DNA of 64,000 nt, taken from the NCBI RefSeq assembly GCF_001983935.1, contig NZ_CP017641.1:5084001-5148000 (forward strand). Direction: 5' to 3'. The notes below the pieces were generated by a model. The model was not told the origin of the DNA. It ran no database searches and saw only the letters and a list, made by a program, of their open reading frames with translations. This document shows positions 33,426 to 44,352 of this stretch, piece after piece (the first letter of the stretch is position 1; each line of letters begins with the position of its first letter). This stretch comes from Fuerstiella marisgermanici (GTDB lineage Bacteria > Planctomycetota > Planctomycetia > Planctomycetales > Planctomycetaceae). The position numbers were made by a program, and so were the translations under genes.

Positions 33426-34135
33426 ACGAGTCCATCAAACAGGCGGCTGCCGATCCGTACCAGCGTGGCACCTTCCTGGACGGCGACCGAAAAATCGCCG
33501 CTCATCCCCATCGACAGGTGGTTGAGTTCCCCGCGAATTTGGGCGCCGCCGCTGGTGTTCCGAAGTTGCTCGCGAAGCTGTCGCAGGCCGCGAAAAGTCG
33601 GGCGGGCTGCTTCCGGATCGTCGCTGGCTGGAGCCATCGTCATCAGGCCTGCGATGCGAACATTTTCGCAACACACCGAGATCTGATCCCATTCGGCCAG
33701 TAGTTCGTCCGGGCGAAATCCAGACTTGGATTCTTCGCCCGATACGTTCACCTGCAACAGCACGTTGGGGTGTTGATTCAGGTCGGCTGCCACTTTGGAA
33801 ATGCGTTCCAGCAGCCGCAACGAATCGACCGAATGAATGGTGTGAGCGTGTTCAAGGGCCTGCCGCACTTTGTTGCGCTGCAACTGCCCGATCAAATGCC
33901 ATTCAACGGAAGGTAGCTTTGGAGCTCGTTCGGACAGTTGCTGTGGCCGATTTTCACCGAACACCTGGTACTGCGTGGCCAACGCTTCTACCCATGGCCA
34001 CTGAGCGTACTTCGTGACGGCGACTAAGGTCACATCGTCGGGACTCCGCCCACTCACAGCACAAGCTGCCGCAATGTTTGAGTGCACGGACTGTAGATTG
34101 CGACGGATGACGTCTACTGTTTCCTGGGAACTCAC
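33407..34135 (-). CDS. yggS: YggS/PROSC-type pyridoxal-phosphate homeostasis protein
   Basis: 242 residues, usual length. The PLP lysine is in TLVAVTKYA near residue 42. FGENRPQQL, WHLIGQLQRNKVRQAL, HSVDSLRLLERI and VNVSGEESKSGF follow. The signature LNHLSMGMSGDFSVAVQEGATLVRIG is near the C-terminus. Function in the family: binding and delivery of PLP, affecting amino-acid and vitamin B6 homeostasis. It follows the pseudokinase gene by 14 bp, so the two are likely cotranscribed. Its last residues (DSESR) and stop come from the family A repeat. Confidence 0.95.
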   Translation of the reverse strand: MSSQETVDVIRRNLQSVHSNIAAACAVSGRSPDDVTLVAVTKYAQWPWVEALATQYQVFGENRPQQLSERAPKLPSVEWHLIGQLQRNKVRQALEHAHTIHSVDSLRLLERISKVAADLNQHPNVLLQVNVSGEESKSGFRPDELLAEWDQISVCCENVRIAGLMTMAPASDDPEAARPTFRGLRQLREQLRNTSGGAQIRGELNHLSMGMSGDFSVAVQEGATLVRIGSRLFDGLVDSESR

Positions 34136-34149
34136 GTTGCTAACGATTC

Positions 34150-36426
34150 TTAATCGGACGGCTCGTCAAAGATGAATTTGGGCAGCGACGCCACGTCTAC
34201 ACCGGGCAGCCGCAGACTCAACTTTGGGCCTTCATAATCAATCAGCTCGAACGCGTACAGCGGGTCGTCGCCATTCTGCAAAGTCCGGAATACGGGATCC
34301 GCCAGCAGCAGAGATTCGGCCATCACCTGATTTGACGGCAATTCGACAAGTTGATTTAGCGACCGATCGAAGTGAACGGCCGGGTGAACATCGCCGGGAA
34401 CAAGAGTTGGGTTGCCTCGTTCCGGCAGCAGAAACGCCACTTGAGTCTTCGATGCTGTCCAGCCTTTTCCGCCAGCCAGCCGCACGAGCGCCAGATTTGG
34501 AGCCAGCACGGATTCGCCACACTGGATCTCGATGCGATCTTCGGTCGTTTGCTGAGCGGACGAAACGATGTCGACAAAGCCATGGCCTCCGACCTGAGTC
34601 ACGTGCGACACATCGAATTGCATTGTCGACGAAGGCCGGTTGGACGTGTCGCAGCGGATGGCGGACACCTGTTGAAACAGCGAATTGCGGACGGTGCATC
34701 GTTGAGTGGGCGACGTCAAATGCAAACCAGTCCGCCGTCCGTGCAGAATGCAGCCGTCCACCGACACCACGCTCGTCGCGCCCGCCTGCGGAGCCCACCG
34801 CAGCAGAACTTCATCGACCTGGCTATACAGAATGCAGTTGCGCAACGAAACCACATCGCTCTGACAATCGACCAGCGCCGGTCGCCCTGTTGGTGATTCG
34901 GTCGCTGACAGACTTTGGACCTGAACATTATTGAAGGCTACTTGAGCCGCCTTGATGGCCCACGGTTCGGCGGTCGTCACTTTCACGACGGCGAGTTGCT
35001 CGCCCGTCGATTCAATGTGCATCACGCCCGGAAACTCCAATGCAGCCGCTTCATAGACTTCGCCGGATTGCAATACGACAACGCCGGCAGCGTCCGGCGA
35101 GGGCATTTTCAGCAAGCCGCGTTCAGTCCGTACAGGCGGCGCTGAACCCGTTTCGGGAGCTGCGGCCGCAGACACCACCTCAGCCTGCGGCGGCGACGGG
35201 TCGTCAACCGTGATTGCTGTCGTCGCGACGCCCAAACGCAACGGCATCGGCAGTAGCCCTCGATAGGTTCCGTAGCTCATGAACCCCGCCACCATCACAG
35301 CCGCTGCAGCCAATGGACGCAACCGACTGCCGACCCGCTGGCTTGCCATTGGCGAGGTTTGCTGAAGGCGTCGATCCGGCATTCGCTTCAGCAGCTGTCG
35401 ACTGTGACTCAAACCTTTACCCGCAATTTTTGACCAGCGATCACGAGCGTCAGCAATGGACGTGGGGCGTAGTTCGGGAGATCGGCGCGTGAAATTTTGA
35501 ATCAGCCGAGCCATACTGTCGGGACAATCAGGCACAAGGCTGCGCACATCCGCGACGTCTTTTTCCTTCGCTTTCAACAACCGGTTGATCGGATCGGCCG
35601 ACAGAAAAGTAGGGCGTGAGGTCAGCAACTGCCACAGAACGCAGCCCAGTGAATACAGTTCGCTTTGTGAATCTGCCGACGTGCCGGTGGCGACGAGTTC
35701 CGGGGCTGTCGTTTCGATGTCCTGCAGTTTCAAATCCGCGGTATACGACAGATTCGGATGCTGCAGCGAGTGTACAAATGGCGAAACCAACGTAGTTCTG
35801 CCGCTGGGTTGCAGTCGCACATTCTTCAACACGATGTGTCCGTGCCGCATCTGATTTGATTCCAGCCACGCCATCGCCGACAGCAATTGCCAGCCGATCT
35901 CCGCCACGGCTTTCCACGGCATCCGGCCGCCGCGCACCAGCAAGTCGTCGGCCGACCAGCCGGGCACGTAGCCGCTGGCCAGGAAGGTACTTGTCTCTGA
36001 GTGGTTGATTAGACGTCGCGGCAGTTCCAACGTCACGGGCGCGCTGCTGCGGACGTCGTCAAGTCGTTCGATCAGGTCAGTCACACTTTGCTGAAATCGG
36101 TCGACGTCGCCATCAGTCGACAGCCGGCGCAAAACCGCACTGCGTTGATTGATCGTTGACGCAGCCTGGTAGGTGTCTGCGCCGATGGCGTCGCGTAAAC
36201 AGAATTCGTCGACTCGCAACTGCTGCGGATCGGTCGATTGCAGGATGTCCGTCTGCCAGGGCGTGAGCACTCGACGCTGCACCAGTGCGTCCAGCCAGAC
36301 GGAATCGAAATCGGGCAAATCGTGGCACAATCGGCGAACTCCAGGCTCACACGCCGCAATCTGCTGCTGACTGCACAACTGCAGCTCAGTGAGCAGTTGC
36401 ATCAGATGATCCGAAGGCATTCGCAT
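34150..36426 (-). CDS. Membrane pseudokinase (degenerate Ser/Thr kinase) with beta-helix-like C-terminus
   Basis: 758 residues. The kinase fold is traceable at about 75-335: hydrophobic N-lobe strands, LLSAMAWLESNQMRHGHIVL, APELVATGTSADSQSELYSLGCVLWQLLTSRPTF and a final RPTSIADARDRW. However, the lysine strand reads AVLRRL, the HRDLKxxN catalytic loop reads HGHIVLKN, and DFG is replaced by VSP, so all three catalytic motifs are lost. One transmembrane helix (PLAAAAVMVAGFMSYGTYR) follows. The extracytoplasmic part shows strand-rich repeats (VVLQSGEVYEAAALEF, VNGHxxxVSVDGCILHGRRTGL) suggestive of a right-handed beta-helix. It lies 14 bp before yggS. A signalling scaffold is inferred. Confidence 0.82.
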   Translation of the reverse strand: MRMPSDHLMQLLTELQLCSQQQIAACEPGVRRLCHDLPDFDSVWLDALVQRRVLTPWQTDILQSTDPQQLRVDEFCLRDAIGADTYQAASTINQRSAVLRRLSTDGDVDRFQQSVTDLIERLDDVRSSAPVTLELPRRLINHSETSTFLASGYVPGWSADDLLVRGGRMPWKAVAEIGWQLLSAMAWLESNQMRHGHIVLKNVRLQPSGRTTLVSPFVHSLQHPNLSYTADLKLQDIETTAPELVATGTSADSQSELYSLGCVLWQLLTSRPTFLSADPINRLLKAKEKDVADVRSLVPDCPDSMARLIQNFTRRSPELRPTSIADARDRWSKIAGKGLSHSRQLLKRMPDRRLQQTSPMASQRVGSRLRPLAAAAVMVAGFMSYGTYRGLLPMPLRLGVATTAITVDDPSPPQAEVVSAAAAPETGSAPPVRTERGLLKMPSPDAAGVVVLQSGEVYEAAALEFPGVMHIESTGEQLAVVKVTTAEPWAIKAAQVAFNNVQVQSLSATESPTGRPALVDCQSDVVSLRNCILYSQVDEVLLRWAPQAGATSVVSVDGCILHGRRTGLHLTSPTQRCTVRNSLFQQVSAIRCDTSNRPSSTMQFDVSHVTQVGGHGFVDIVSSAQQTTEDRIEIQCGESVLAPNLALVRLAGGKGWTASKTQVAFLLPERGNPTLVPGDVHPAVHFDRSLNQLVELPSNQVMAESLLLADPVFRTLQNGDDPLYAFELIDYEGPKLSLRLPGVDVASLPKFIFDEPSD

Positions 36427-36590
36427 CCGTGCGTGGGCCTGAAGCGGGAACGGGAGTTAGACTCAGGCGATTTTCGCCGAATCACGCTTTGGAAACAAGC
36501 CCGGCTGTAAGAGCCAAAAACGCTCGATTCGGCGTCGGAAATCACTCTGGTTACGCAACGAACACCGAGTGCCTTCGACCGTTCCTCACG

Positions 36591-37799
36591 TCATGAATCT
36601 TCCGCCATGTCCTGAAGCACAGACACGACCACATCCAGCCCCTGGTCCAGTTCCTCACGCGAGATGTTCAGTGCGGGCAAAAGTCGCACGACGGTGTCGG
36701 ATGTGGCATTCAGCAGCACGCCTTTTTCCATAGCTTTACCCACTGCCGGGCCACTCGGGATGGTCAGGTCGATGCCAATCATCATACCGCAGATTCGCAG
36801 TTCTTTGATAATTGGAAGTTCCTGCTGCACGGCTTGCAGTCGTTCGTGAATGTAGGCCGCATTGTCGGTGACGGCGTCCAGCAACCCTTCGCGTTCGATG
36901 GTTTCACCGGTCGCGAGTCCGGCGGCCATCGCCAGGGAGTTTCCGCCAAACGTACTCGCGTGCATGCCCGGTCGCAGATCACCAGCAAATTCGTCTCGCA
37001 CAATCATCGCTCCACAGGCAACTCCGCCAGCCAGCCCTTTGGCCATGGTAAGCACGTCCGGCTTCACTTCTGCCGCCTGCCAGGCAAACCATTCGCCCGT
37101 TCGCCCCATGCCGGTTTGGACTTCGTCGAAGATCAGCAGCAAGCCGTGTTCGTCGCACAGATTTCGCAGGCCCTGCAGAAATCCGTCCTCCGGAATTCGC
37201 ACTCCGCCCTCGCCCTGAATCGGTTCGATCATGATGCCGCACGTTTCGTCATCAATCAGTTCTGCGACGCCTTCCAGATCGTTCATCGCCGCGTATCGAA
37301 ACCCGGCCATCAGCGGGCCTAATCCGTCATGATACTTCGGCTGAGCAGTCGCGGTTAAGGCTCCGAAGGTGCGGCCGTGGAATCCTTTTTCGAACGTGAT
37401 CATCCGGAACCGTCCCTCAGACGATCCGTGCAGTCGAGCCAGCTTGATAGCAGCTTCGTTGGCTTCTGCTCCGCTGTTGCAGAAGAACGCTTTGCCAAAG
37501 CTGCGCGTACACAAAAATTCGGCGAACCGGCCCTGTTGTTCGGTGTACCACGTATTCGGGACGTGGATGAGTTTCGCAGCCTGCTCCTGAATGGCCTGCA
37601 CAACAGCGGGAGGCGAATAGCCGAGTATGTTGCAGCCCCAGCCCGGAAACAGGTCCAGATATTCACGCCCGTCCGCATCCCACACGCGTGATCCTTCGCC
37701 TCGCACCAGTGACACCGGGTACCGCGTATAATTGGGAATCACGTAATCGTCGAACAACTCAATGGTCGACTTGCTGTCAAGGTGTGTAAGGGTGCTCAT
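36591..37799 (-). CDS. argD: Class III aminotransferase, acetylornithine aminotransferase-like
   Basis: 402 residues, full-length PLP fold type [18 protein letters not shown] and [14 protein letters not shown] are followed by [12 protein letters not shown]. The metal/PLP-phosphate region [19 protein letters not shown] and the Schiff-base lysine in [10 protein letters not shown] come next, then [15 protein letters not shown]. This series matches ArgD (arginine biosynthesis: N-acetylglutamate semialdehyde to acetylornithine). No other arg genes are near, and related class III enzymes share these motifs, so ArgD is the best but not only choice. The 80-bp tandem array lies directly upstream of its start, in the promoter region. 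Confidence 0.9.
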   Translation of the reverse strand: MSTLTHLDSKSTIELFDDYVIPNYTRYPVSLVRGEGSRVWDADGREYLDLFPGWGCNILGYSPPAVVQAIQEQAAKLIHVPNTWYTEQQGRFAEFLCTRSFGKAFFCNSGAEANEAAIKLARLHGSSEGRFRMITFEKGFHGRTFGALTATAQPKYHDGLGPLMAGFRYAAMNDLEGVAELIDDETCGIMIEPIQGEGGVRIPEDGFLQGLRNLCDEHGLLLIFDEVQTGMGRTGEWFAWQAAEVKPDVLTMAKGLAGGVACGAMIVRDEFAGDLRPGMHASTFGGNSLAMAAGLATGETIEREGLLDAVTDNAAYIHERLQAVQQELPIIKELRICGMMIGIDLTIPSGPAVGKAMEKGVLLNATSDTVVRLLPALNISREELDQGLDVVVSVLQDMAEDS

Positions 37800-37920
37800 G
37801 AATCTCAGAACTCCGGAGGGTTTGTCGCGAATCGCTGCATCATATCACGGCCACATTTCGCCAGCGAGGGCGATGGCCACAGGTCCGACACGATTCCTCA
37901 GTTTAAGGTTCAGCTCATGC

Positions 37921-38366
37921 CGGTATGCACCGGCGGGCGATTGGCGTGGTTAGACGGTGGCATTAGGCAGCTGAAGCGCCGGCACTGGCCAGTACAGGGC
38001 CGGTATGCACCGGCGGGCGATTGGCGTGGCGAGACGGTGACATTAGGCAGCTGAAGCGCCGGCGGTGGCCACTACGGGTCCGGTATGCACCGGCGGGCAA
38101 TTGGCGTGGTGAGACGGTGACATTAGGCAGCTGAAGCGCCGGCGGTGGCCACTACAGGGCCGGTGTGCACCGGCGGGCGATTGGCGTGGCGAGACGGTGA
38201 CATTAGACAGCTGAAGCGCCGGCGGTGGCCACTACGGGTCCGGTATGCACCGGCGGGCAATTGGCGTGGTGAGACGGTGGCATTAGGCAGCTGAAGCGCC
38301 GGCGATGGCCACTACAGGGCCGGTATACACCGGCGCGATTGGCGTGGTGAACGGGCATAACTGGGC
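37921..38366. repeat. 80-bp tandem repeat array, five full units and a partial sixth
   Basis: Units start at 37921, 38001, 38081, 38161, 38241 and (truncated) 38321, with an exact 80-bp period and about 90-97% identity between neighbours. Each unit runs CGGTATGCACCGGCGGGCGA, TTGGCGTGG, a spacer GACGGTGACATTAGGCA, then GCTGAAGCGCCGGCGGTGG and CCACTACGGGTC. CCGGT-ATGC-ACCGG forms a hairpin at every junction. Solo diverged copies are found at 54590-54678 and, inverted, at 63721-63810. The spacing and lack of variable spacers exclude CRISPR. It lies between the argD start and the end of the RND gene. Confidence 0.9.
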
Positions 38367-38407
38367 AGCGAAAGTGCTGAGATGCTGCGGGCTCAATTTA
38401 GTGACTG

Positions 38408-41400
38408 TTAGGCGACTACTGCGGGGTCAGTCTGAGTCGGTGGCTCCGGCGTTTTTGCGAGCCATGGCAGACCTGACAGGATGTCTTCGCGAATCAGATT
38501 CAAGCACGGCACCAGCACGAGCGTCAGCCCGGTGGCGAACAGCAGGCCGAAGGTAAGAGTGACCGCCATCGGAATCAGAAATTTGGCCTGAAAGCTGGTT
38601 TCGAACATTAGCGGAATCAGCCCGGACGCCGTCGTCAAAGTGGTCAACAGGATCGCTCGCAAACGCTTTTTCGCGCCGTCGATACTGGCATCGTAAGGAC
38701 TCAGGCCCGCAGCGACTCGGCGGTTGATGAAATCGACCAGCACCAGAGAATCGTTCACCAGAATGCCCGCCAAAGCAACCAGGCCGATGGCGCTCAGAAT
38801 GGTAAACGTTTCGCCCGTCACCCAATGCCCAATGACGGCGCCCAGAAAACCGAAGGGGATGGCGGACATCACAACCAGCGGCTGTGTGTAAGATTTAAAC
38901 AGACCCGCGAGCATGCCGAAGATAATCAGCAGCGCAATCGGAAATGCAATTTTCAGCGACCCGAAACTCTTGCGCATTTCTTCAGCCTGACCGAGGTACT
39001 GAACGTCGAGGTTGGGATACCGGGGCAGGATCTTTTCGTTCACTTGTTCACGGATGTTGTCGATCACGCTGGTGGTACTGGGCACGATCGCGTCGTCCAC
39101 AGCGCCCGTCATCGTGGCCGATCGAGTTTGTTGGTAACGAGTGATCGTCGAGTAACCGATGCCCATATCGACTTCGGCGATTTCCTGAATGGGTATCCAT
39201 TTGCGAGTCACTCGGCCTGCCGTTCCGTCCGTCGGCATGTTCGCCACGCCGCTGGGAATCCACATGGATTCGACATTCCATGTACTGTCACGAAACGATT
39301 CGGGGTACCGCACCATGATCCGCACGTCTTCACGGTTGCGAGTAATCCGGCGAGCTTCCTGACCGAACAATGCGCCCCGCACGTGCAGACCAAGACTGCC
39401 GACGGTCACGCCGGTGGCAGCGGCTGTGTCTCGCAGTCGCAGAGTCAGTTCCTTCTTGCCGATATCCAGGTTGTCGTCGAGATCGTAGACGCCCTGCAAC
39501 GTGCCGGCGATTTGCTTCAATTCTTCGACGACTTTCGGCAGGTCCTGATTCGAAATACCCGACAAACTGATCTCAATGTCGTTGCCGCCGGGACCACCAT
39601 TCATCGCGTCCCAGCGTACCGAATTCACGCCGGACAATTGAGTTTCCGAAAAATCACGCAACAGGTTCACCAGTTCTTTGCTCGACCGGTCACGTTCGTC
39701 GGCCGGACAGATTTCCACAATCAACTGCCCCAGATGACTCTGGTCGTCAAACCCCACTGAGCCCGCCCCGGTCACGTCGTACTGCCGCCCGGCAATGGTT
39801 TGCACGTTGACGATTTCCGGAAACTTGTCTTTGTCCACAATGAACTCGGTCAACTCATTCAGCTCTTCCTTCAGGCGTTCAGTCGACGTGCCGATTGGCA
39901 TTTCAATGGCACAGATCAGGCTTTCGCTGTCCATGTCCTGAATGAACTGCCACTTCACGATTCCGCCCGCCAGCATTCCAGCCGCCACAACGCAGCCGCC
40001 GAAAACGATTGCCACTGTCACGTAGCGCCACTTCAGAGCGACTCGCAGCAGGTGTTCGTAAGGCCTGAGCAGAAACCGCTTCATAAAGCGATCTTTCAAC
40101 CCGGAAACGCCGCCCACCAAAGTATTCGTTCCCGTCGGTTCGGGCTTTTTGATCGGTGGCAGGTGCCTTAGGTGAGCCGGCAGAATCACCAACGCTTCCA
40201 CCAGCGAAATCGAAAGCGCAGCGATGACGACCAGGGGCAGTTGAGCCATGAAGTCACCGATCTGTCCCTGAATAAAGAACAGCGGCGCGAAGGCGCCGAT
40301 CGTGGTGCTAACAGCGACGATCACCGGCCACATCACTTCTTCCGCGCCCTTGATCGCGGCCTGCATCGGCGGCGTGCCTTCTTCGACGTGCCGGTAAATG
40401 TTTTCACCAATCACGATGGCATCGTCGACGATGATCCCCAACACGACAATCAGCCCAAACATCGACAGCAGGTTCACCGTCGCCCCCAAGGTCCACATCA
40501 CCGCAAACGTGCCCATAAACGAAATCACCAACCCAACGGCCGCCCACAAAGCAACTCGCCAGTTCAGAAACAGGTTCAGCGAAATCAGTACCAGCACCAG
40601 GCCCCAACCGCCGTTGCGAGTCATCAATTCCAGACGACCTTCGACAAACCGAGCGATGTCCGTGTGCAGTTTGTATCCGATCGATTTGGGAAAGGGGTTA
40701 GCTTTCGCTTTTTCATAAACGGCGTAGACATCCGGCCGACCGATTTGAGCATACAGTTTCGACATGCCGGCACTTGGCCCGATGTACGGCTGCCCGCTGC
40801 GGCCCGCGACATACGCTTTGACAACGGCAGAAATCTGAACCGCGTCTTCATCGTCGCCATTGAAAACCACACAGTTGACGGACGGTTTGCCATTGAACAG
40901 CGATTCCAGATCGGAATCCACAAACCCGTCGGACAAGTCCGCAACATCGCTGAGCAGAATCTGTTGACCATTCGGTTGAGCTCGAACGACGATATCTTCC
41001 AGGTTAATCGCCTGCTGTTCTTCGCCCAGCGTGCGGACGGAAACGCTGCTGCGACTGCCCTTCAATTGACCGCCGCTGATGTCGACATTTTCAGATCGAA
41101 TAGCGACTGCGATTTCTTCGAACGTGATGTCGTACTTCAGCATGCGGTCCGGACGAACGTCGACATAAATTTCGTCGTCACGGATACCGTTCAGTTCGAC
41201 TCGACTGATGCCCGGCAGCTTCAGCAATTCGTCTCGCAGCGACCGCGAGGCTTCTTTCAGCGTGGCTTCGTCCTGATCGCCGAAAACGGCAATCGAAATC
41301 ACCGGTAACTGAGGCTCAACTTTTCGCAGAGCGATCTTTTCCACATCGTCCGGCATGTCCTGAATGGAATCGACTTCGTTGCGGATCTCCTGCAACATGA

Positions 41401-41710
41401 CGTCGACATCATCGACCGACTGCGCGAGCGTCAACGTGGTGAAACTGATGCCTTCCGCGACCTGCGACTGGACCTTTTCGATGCCTTCCAGCCCGCGGAC
41501 CGCTTCTTCGATTTTAATCGTGACCGCTTTTTCAATGTCTTCCGGCTGCACGCCCGGATAGACGGCGGACACCATCAGTTTGTCGGGCCGCGATTCCGGG
41601 AACATTTCGCGTTGCAGCGTGATGGCAAAGATCGTGCCCGCCGCCAGAATCACCAGCATCAGCATGTTGACCAGCACGGCATTCCGCACGCTGAACGATG
41701 GCAGAGACAT
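38408..41710 (-). CDS. RND-family efflux permease (HAE1/AcrB type)
   Basis: 1100 residues from the ATG at 41710; the frame extends upstream to 41971 but the permease N-terminus [18 protein letters not shown] starts here. Typical RND architecture: one transmembrane helix, a large periplasmic loop with [20 protein letters not shown] and [19 protein letters not shown], and a block of helices with the proton-relay Asp pair in [20 protein letters not shown] second periplasmic loop is followed by a second block of helices ([39 protein letters not shown]). The trimeric pump would need an adaptor and TolC partner; neither is adjacent, the HlyD gene being 23 kb away. Substrate unknown (no metal-site hint). 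Confidence 0.93.
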   Translation of the reverse strand: MSLPSFSVRNAVLVNMLMLVILAAGTIFAITLQREMFPESRPDKLMVSAVYPGVQPEDIEKAVTIKIEEAVRGLEGIEKVQSQVAEGISFTTLTLAQSVDDVDVMLQEIRNEVDSIQDMPDDVEKIALRKVEPQLPVISIAVFGDQDEATLKEASRSLRDELLKLPGISRVELNGIRDDEIYVDVRPDRMLKYDITFEEIAVAIRSENVDISGGQLKGSRSSVSVRTLGEEQQAINLEDIVVRAQPNGQQILLSDVADLSDGFVDSDLESLFNGKPSVNCVVFNGDDEDAVQISAVVKAYVAGRSGQPYIGPSAGMSKLYAQIGRPDVYAVYEKAKANPFPKSIGYKLHTDIARFVEGRLELMTRNGGWGLVLVLISLNLFLNWRVALWAAVGLVISFMGTFAVMWTLGATVNLLSMFGLIVVLGIIVDDAIVIGENIYRHVEEGTPPMQAAIKGAEEVMWPVIVAVSTTIGAFAPLFFIQGQIGDFMAQLPLVVIAALSISLVEALVILPAHLRHLPPIKKPEPTGTNTLVGGVSGLKDRFMKRFLLRPYEHLLRVALKWRYVTVAIVFGGCVVAAGMLAGGIVKWQFIQDMDSESLICAIEMPIGTSTERLKEELNELTEFIVDKDKFPEIVNVQTIAGRQYDVTGAGSVGFDDQSHLGQLIVEICPADERDRSSKELVNLLRDFSETQLSGVNSVRWDAMNGGPGGNDIEISLSGISNQDLPKVVEELKQIAGTLQGVYDLDDNLDIGKKELTLRLRDTAAATGVTVGSLGLHVRGALFGQEARRITRNREDVRIMVRYPESFRDSTWNVESMWIPSGVANMPTDGTAGRVTRKWIPIQEIAEVDMGIGYSTITRYQQTRSATMTGAVDDAIVPSTTSVIDNIREQVNEKILPRYPNLDVQYLGQAEEMRKSFGSLKIAFPIALLIIFGMLAGLFKSYTQPLVVMSAIPFGFLGAVIGHWVTGETFTILSAIGLVALAGILVNDSLVLVDFINRRVAAGLSPYDASIDGAKKRLRAILLTTLTTASGLIPLMFETSFQAKFLIPMAVTLTFGLLFATGLTLVLVPCLNLIREDILSGLPWLAKTPEPPTQTDPAVVA

Positions 41711-42021
41711 TTGCAGTTTTCCGGGTAACGGCAGATTTCGATGCCGCATTTTAGAAGCAGCGATCAAGCGATACAGAGTTCCAGTCGTGTTTATAGCGGG
41801 AAGTTCCGCAAATCCAAATCCGACAATCCGCAACAGAAGGTGATTTCGCAACGAACGGGCGCAACTTCGCACTGGACCACCGTTTGCCGCGAGGTGTGGC
41901 CCGCAGAAGCCGTCAGTCAATGTAGACTCGCGCCAAGGCGATGCGGGTGCTGCGGCCCTAATTTGCAACACGCAGCGACAGGGCGCATAATGACTTACGT
42001 CAACGGAATAGAGCCAATTCT
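41711..42021. other. Divergent intergenic region, nothing recognised
   Basis: About 310 bp between the divergently transcribed RND permease and DUF1592 genes. It must hold both promoters, but I see no clear motif, hairpin or repeat. In-frame extension of the RND gene covers it without adding a domain. Confidence 0.5.
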
Positions 42022-44352
42022 ATGCTTCGTCGTTCGATCAACTCCCTGCTGCTGACGCTCTGCACGGCAGCACACGCTGTCGCGGTCGAACCGCCCCATG
42101 CACTGTCAGCGTTCTTCAGCAATCATTGCATTAGCTGTCACGACACGGACACTGCGGCTGGCGGCTTGTCGCTCGTTGACAAAATCGACTCTGCGATTTC
42201 AGATGACGCCGCAACGTGGGAAACCGTCGCCCGCCGGCTGCGAACTCGTCAGATGCCGCCAATCGGGGAACCGCGTCCGGACGAAGCAACTTACAACAAG
42301 GTGATCACACTCCTGGAACGGCAGCTCGACAACGCTGCGGCGGCGAATCCCAATCCAGGCCGCACGGACACATTTCGGCGGATGACTCACACCGAATACG
42401 CCAACGCCATCCGTGACCTGCTGCATCTTGACATCGACGCTGCCGCGCTACTTCCCAAAGACGAAGTGAGCCACGGATTCGACAACATCACGGTCGGCGA
42501 CCTTTCGCCAACGCTGCTGAACCGCTATCTCTCAGCCGCGCGAAAAATCAGCCAGCTAGCCGTTGGTGCATCCGGCACGTCCGGCGGTGGCGACACGTTC
42601 CGGTTGCGACCAGATATCACTCAGGAAGAACGAGTCGAAGGGTTGCCGATCGGCACACGCGGCGGCACGCTCATTCGCTACAACTTTCCCGTCGACGGCG
42701 AATATGAAGTCAGCGTTCGGCTGATGCGAGACCGCAACGAACATGTTGAAGGCCTGGCCCGTGATCATGAACTGGACATCCTGCTGGACCGAAAACGCAT
42801 CGCATTGTTGACGGTCAAACGCCCGAAGAAGGCGAGCGATCATCAGACGGCCGACAATCACCTGAATGTGACTTTCCACGCAAAAGCGGGGCCGCACAAT
42901 CTGGGCGTTACATTCCTTAAGAACCCGTCGTCACTGATCGAAACCAAGCGTCAGCCGTTTGAAGCTCACTTCAATTTCCACCGTCACCCGCGACAGTCAC
43001 CTGCAATCTATGAAGTAACGATCGCGCGACCTTCACAATCCGGGTCTGCCACCAACACGCCAAGTCGGCAGCAGATTTTTTGCTGTATGCCGAAGTCCCG
43101 CGAGGATGAAGCAGCTTGTGCTGAGAAGATTCTTTCCGCGTTAATGCGGCGAGCCTACCGGCGTCCGACAACGGCCGATGACCTGAAGACGCCGATGCAG
43201 TTCTTTCACGACGCGGCCGCTGATCATGGTTTTGAGGCGGGCATTGAAGAAGCGTTGAGTTTCATCTTGGTGAATCCGAAATTTCTGTTTCGCATCGAAC
43301 GCGATCCTTCCGATGCAAAATCCGGCGAACCCTATTTCGTAGACAACTTCGAACTGGCTTCTCGCTTGTCGTTCTTCCTGTGGAGCAGCCTGCCGGACGA
43401 AGAACTTCTGGCCGCCGCTGAAAACGGAACACTTGGCGAATCACAAATGTTGGCGTCGCAGGTAACGCGAATGCTGGCGGACGAACGATCGAACTCACTG
43501 GTGACAAGTTTTGCGAGTCAGTGGCTCTACCTGCGGAATCTTGAAACACTCACGCCGGACCTTCGCCTCTTCCCCGATTTCGACCATAACCTCCGCGAAG
43601 CCTTCCGCAAAGAAACTGAGCTGTTCTTTCAAACGGTGCTCCGCGAAGACCGCAGCGTGCTGGACTTGATCAGCGCAGATTACACTTTTCTAAACGAACG
43701 CCTCGCAAAGCATTATGGCATCCCTCACATTTACGGAAGCCGATTTCGGCGAGTCGACCTTCCGCGCGACAGCGGACGCGGCGGCTTGTTGCGACATGGC
43801 AGCATTTTGACAGTCACGTCTTATGCAACTCGAACGTCGCCCGTGATTCGCGGCCACTGGATTTTGCAGAACCTGCTGGGCAGCCCTCCGCCTCCGCCGC
43901 CCAACGATGTGCCGGCTCTGGAAGACAACACGGTTGATAGCAATCTGTCCGTCCGAGAACGTCTCGCCGCTCATCGAGCGAATCCTGCTTGTGCGAGCTG
44001 CCACAACATTATGGACCCGGTCGGTTTTTCGCTTGAGAACTTCGATGCAATTGGCCGATGGCGCGATAGTGAGGCGGGAAAACCGGTGGATGCATCGGGC
44101 GGACTGCCGGACGGAAGCCGATTTTCCGGTGTCGCCGGCCTGGAACAGGGAATACTGGACCGTCCGGAACTGTTTGTTGGTACACTCATCCGAAAGCTGC
44201 TGACGTACGCTCTGGGCCGCGGCGTTGAAAATTACGACGAGCCCGCGATTCGCGAAATCGTGCGAGCGGCGAAAGCAGATGACTACAGGTTTTCGTCGTT
44301 GATCCAGGGCGTCGTCGCCAGCAAACCGTTTCGCATGAGGATGGCTGAATGA
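42022..44352 (+). CDS. Planctomycete cytochrome-like DUF1587/1592/1588/1585 protein
   Basis: 776 residues with a signal peptide (MLRRSINSLLLTLCTAAHAVA). A first haem-type motif CISCH (about residue 36) is in FFSNHCISCHDTDTAAGG. Then come DUF1587 (FRRMTHTEYANAIRDLLHLD), a carbohydrate-binding-like beta region, DUF1595 (LMRRAYRRPTTADDL) and DUF1592 (EEALSFILVNPKFLFRIERD). DUF1588 (RGGLLRHGSILTVTSYATRTS) holds a second motif CASCH nearby (HRANPACASCHNIMDPVGF), and DUF1585 closes (RKLLTYALGRGVENYDEPAI). Such proteins are hugely expanded in planctomycetes and always precede a DUF1552 gene, as here with ATGA overlap. Probably c-type-haem, periplasmic; function unproven, possibly polysaccharide related. 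Confidence 0.93.
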   Translation: MLRRSINSLLLTLCTAAHAVAVEPPHALSAFFSNHCISCHDTDTAAGGLSLVDKIDSAISDDAATWETVARRLRTRQMPPIGEPRPDEATYNKVITLLERQLDNAAAANPNPGRTDTFRRMTHTEYANAIRDLLHLDIDAAALLPKDEVSHGFDNITVGDLSPTLLNRYLSAARKISQLAVGASGTSGGGDTFRLRPDITQEERVEGLPIGTRGGTLIRYNFPVDGEYEVSVRLMRDRNEHVEGLARDHELDILLDRKRIALLTVKRPKKASDHQTADNHLNVTFHAKAGPHNLGVTFLKNPSSLIETKRQPFEAHFNFHRHPRQSPAIYEVTIARPSQSGSATNTPSRQQIFCCMPKSREDEAACAEKILSALMRRAYRRPTTADDLKTPMQFFHDAAADHGFEAGIEEALSFILVNPKFLFRIERDPSDAKSGEPYFVDNFELASRLSFFLWSSLPDEELLAAAENGTLGESQMLASQVTRMLADERSNSLVTSFASQWLYLRNLETLTPDLRLFPDFDHNLREAFRKETELFFQTVLREDRSVLDLISADYTFLNERLAKHYGIPHIYGSRFRRVDLPRDSGRGGLLRHGSILTVTSYATRTSPVIRGHWILQNLLGSPPPPPPNDVPALEDNTVDSNLSVRERLAAHRANPACASCHNIMDPVGFSLENFDAIGRWRDSEAGKPVDASGGLPDGSRFSGVAGLEQGILDRPELFVGTLIRKLLTYALGRGVENYDEPAIREIVRAAKADDYRFSSLIQGVVASKPFRMRMAE

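Noticed and set aside
37921-38366. Possible CRISPR array
   Set aside because: The period is 80 bp and the whole unit is repeated, with no variable spacers, no short direct repeat and no cas genes.
40172-41308. 378-codon plus-strand frame inside the RND permease gene
   Set aside because: Antisense shadow of a well-supported gene; composition rich in His/Arg/Gln/Asn with no recognisable motif. The same holds for 38825-39760, 61855-62904 and 49822-51003.
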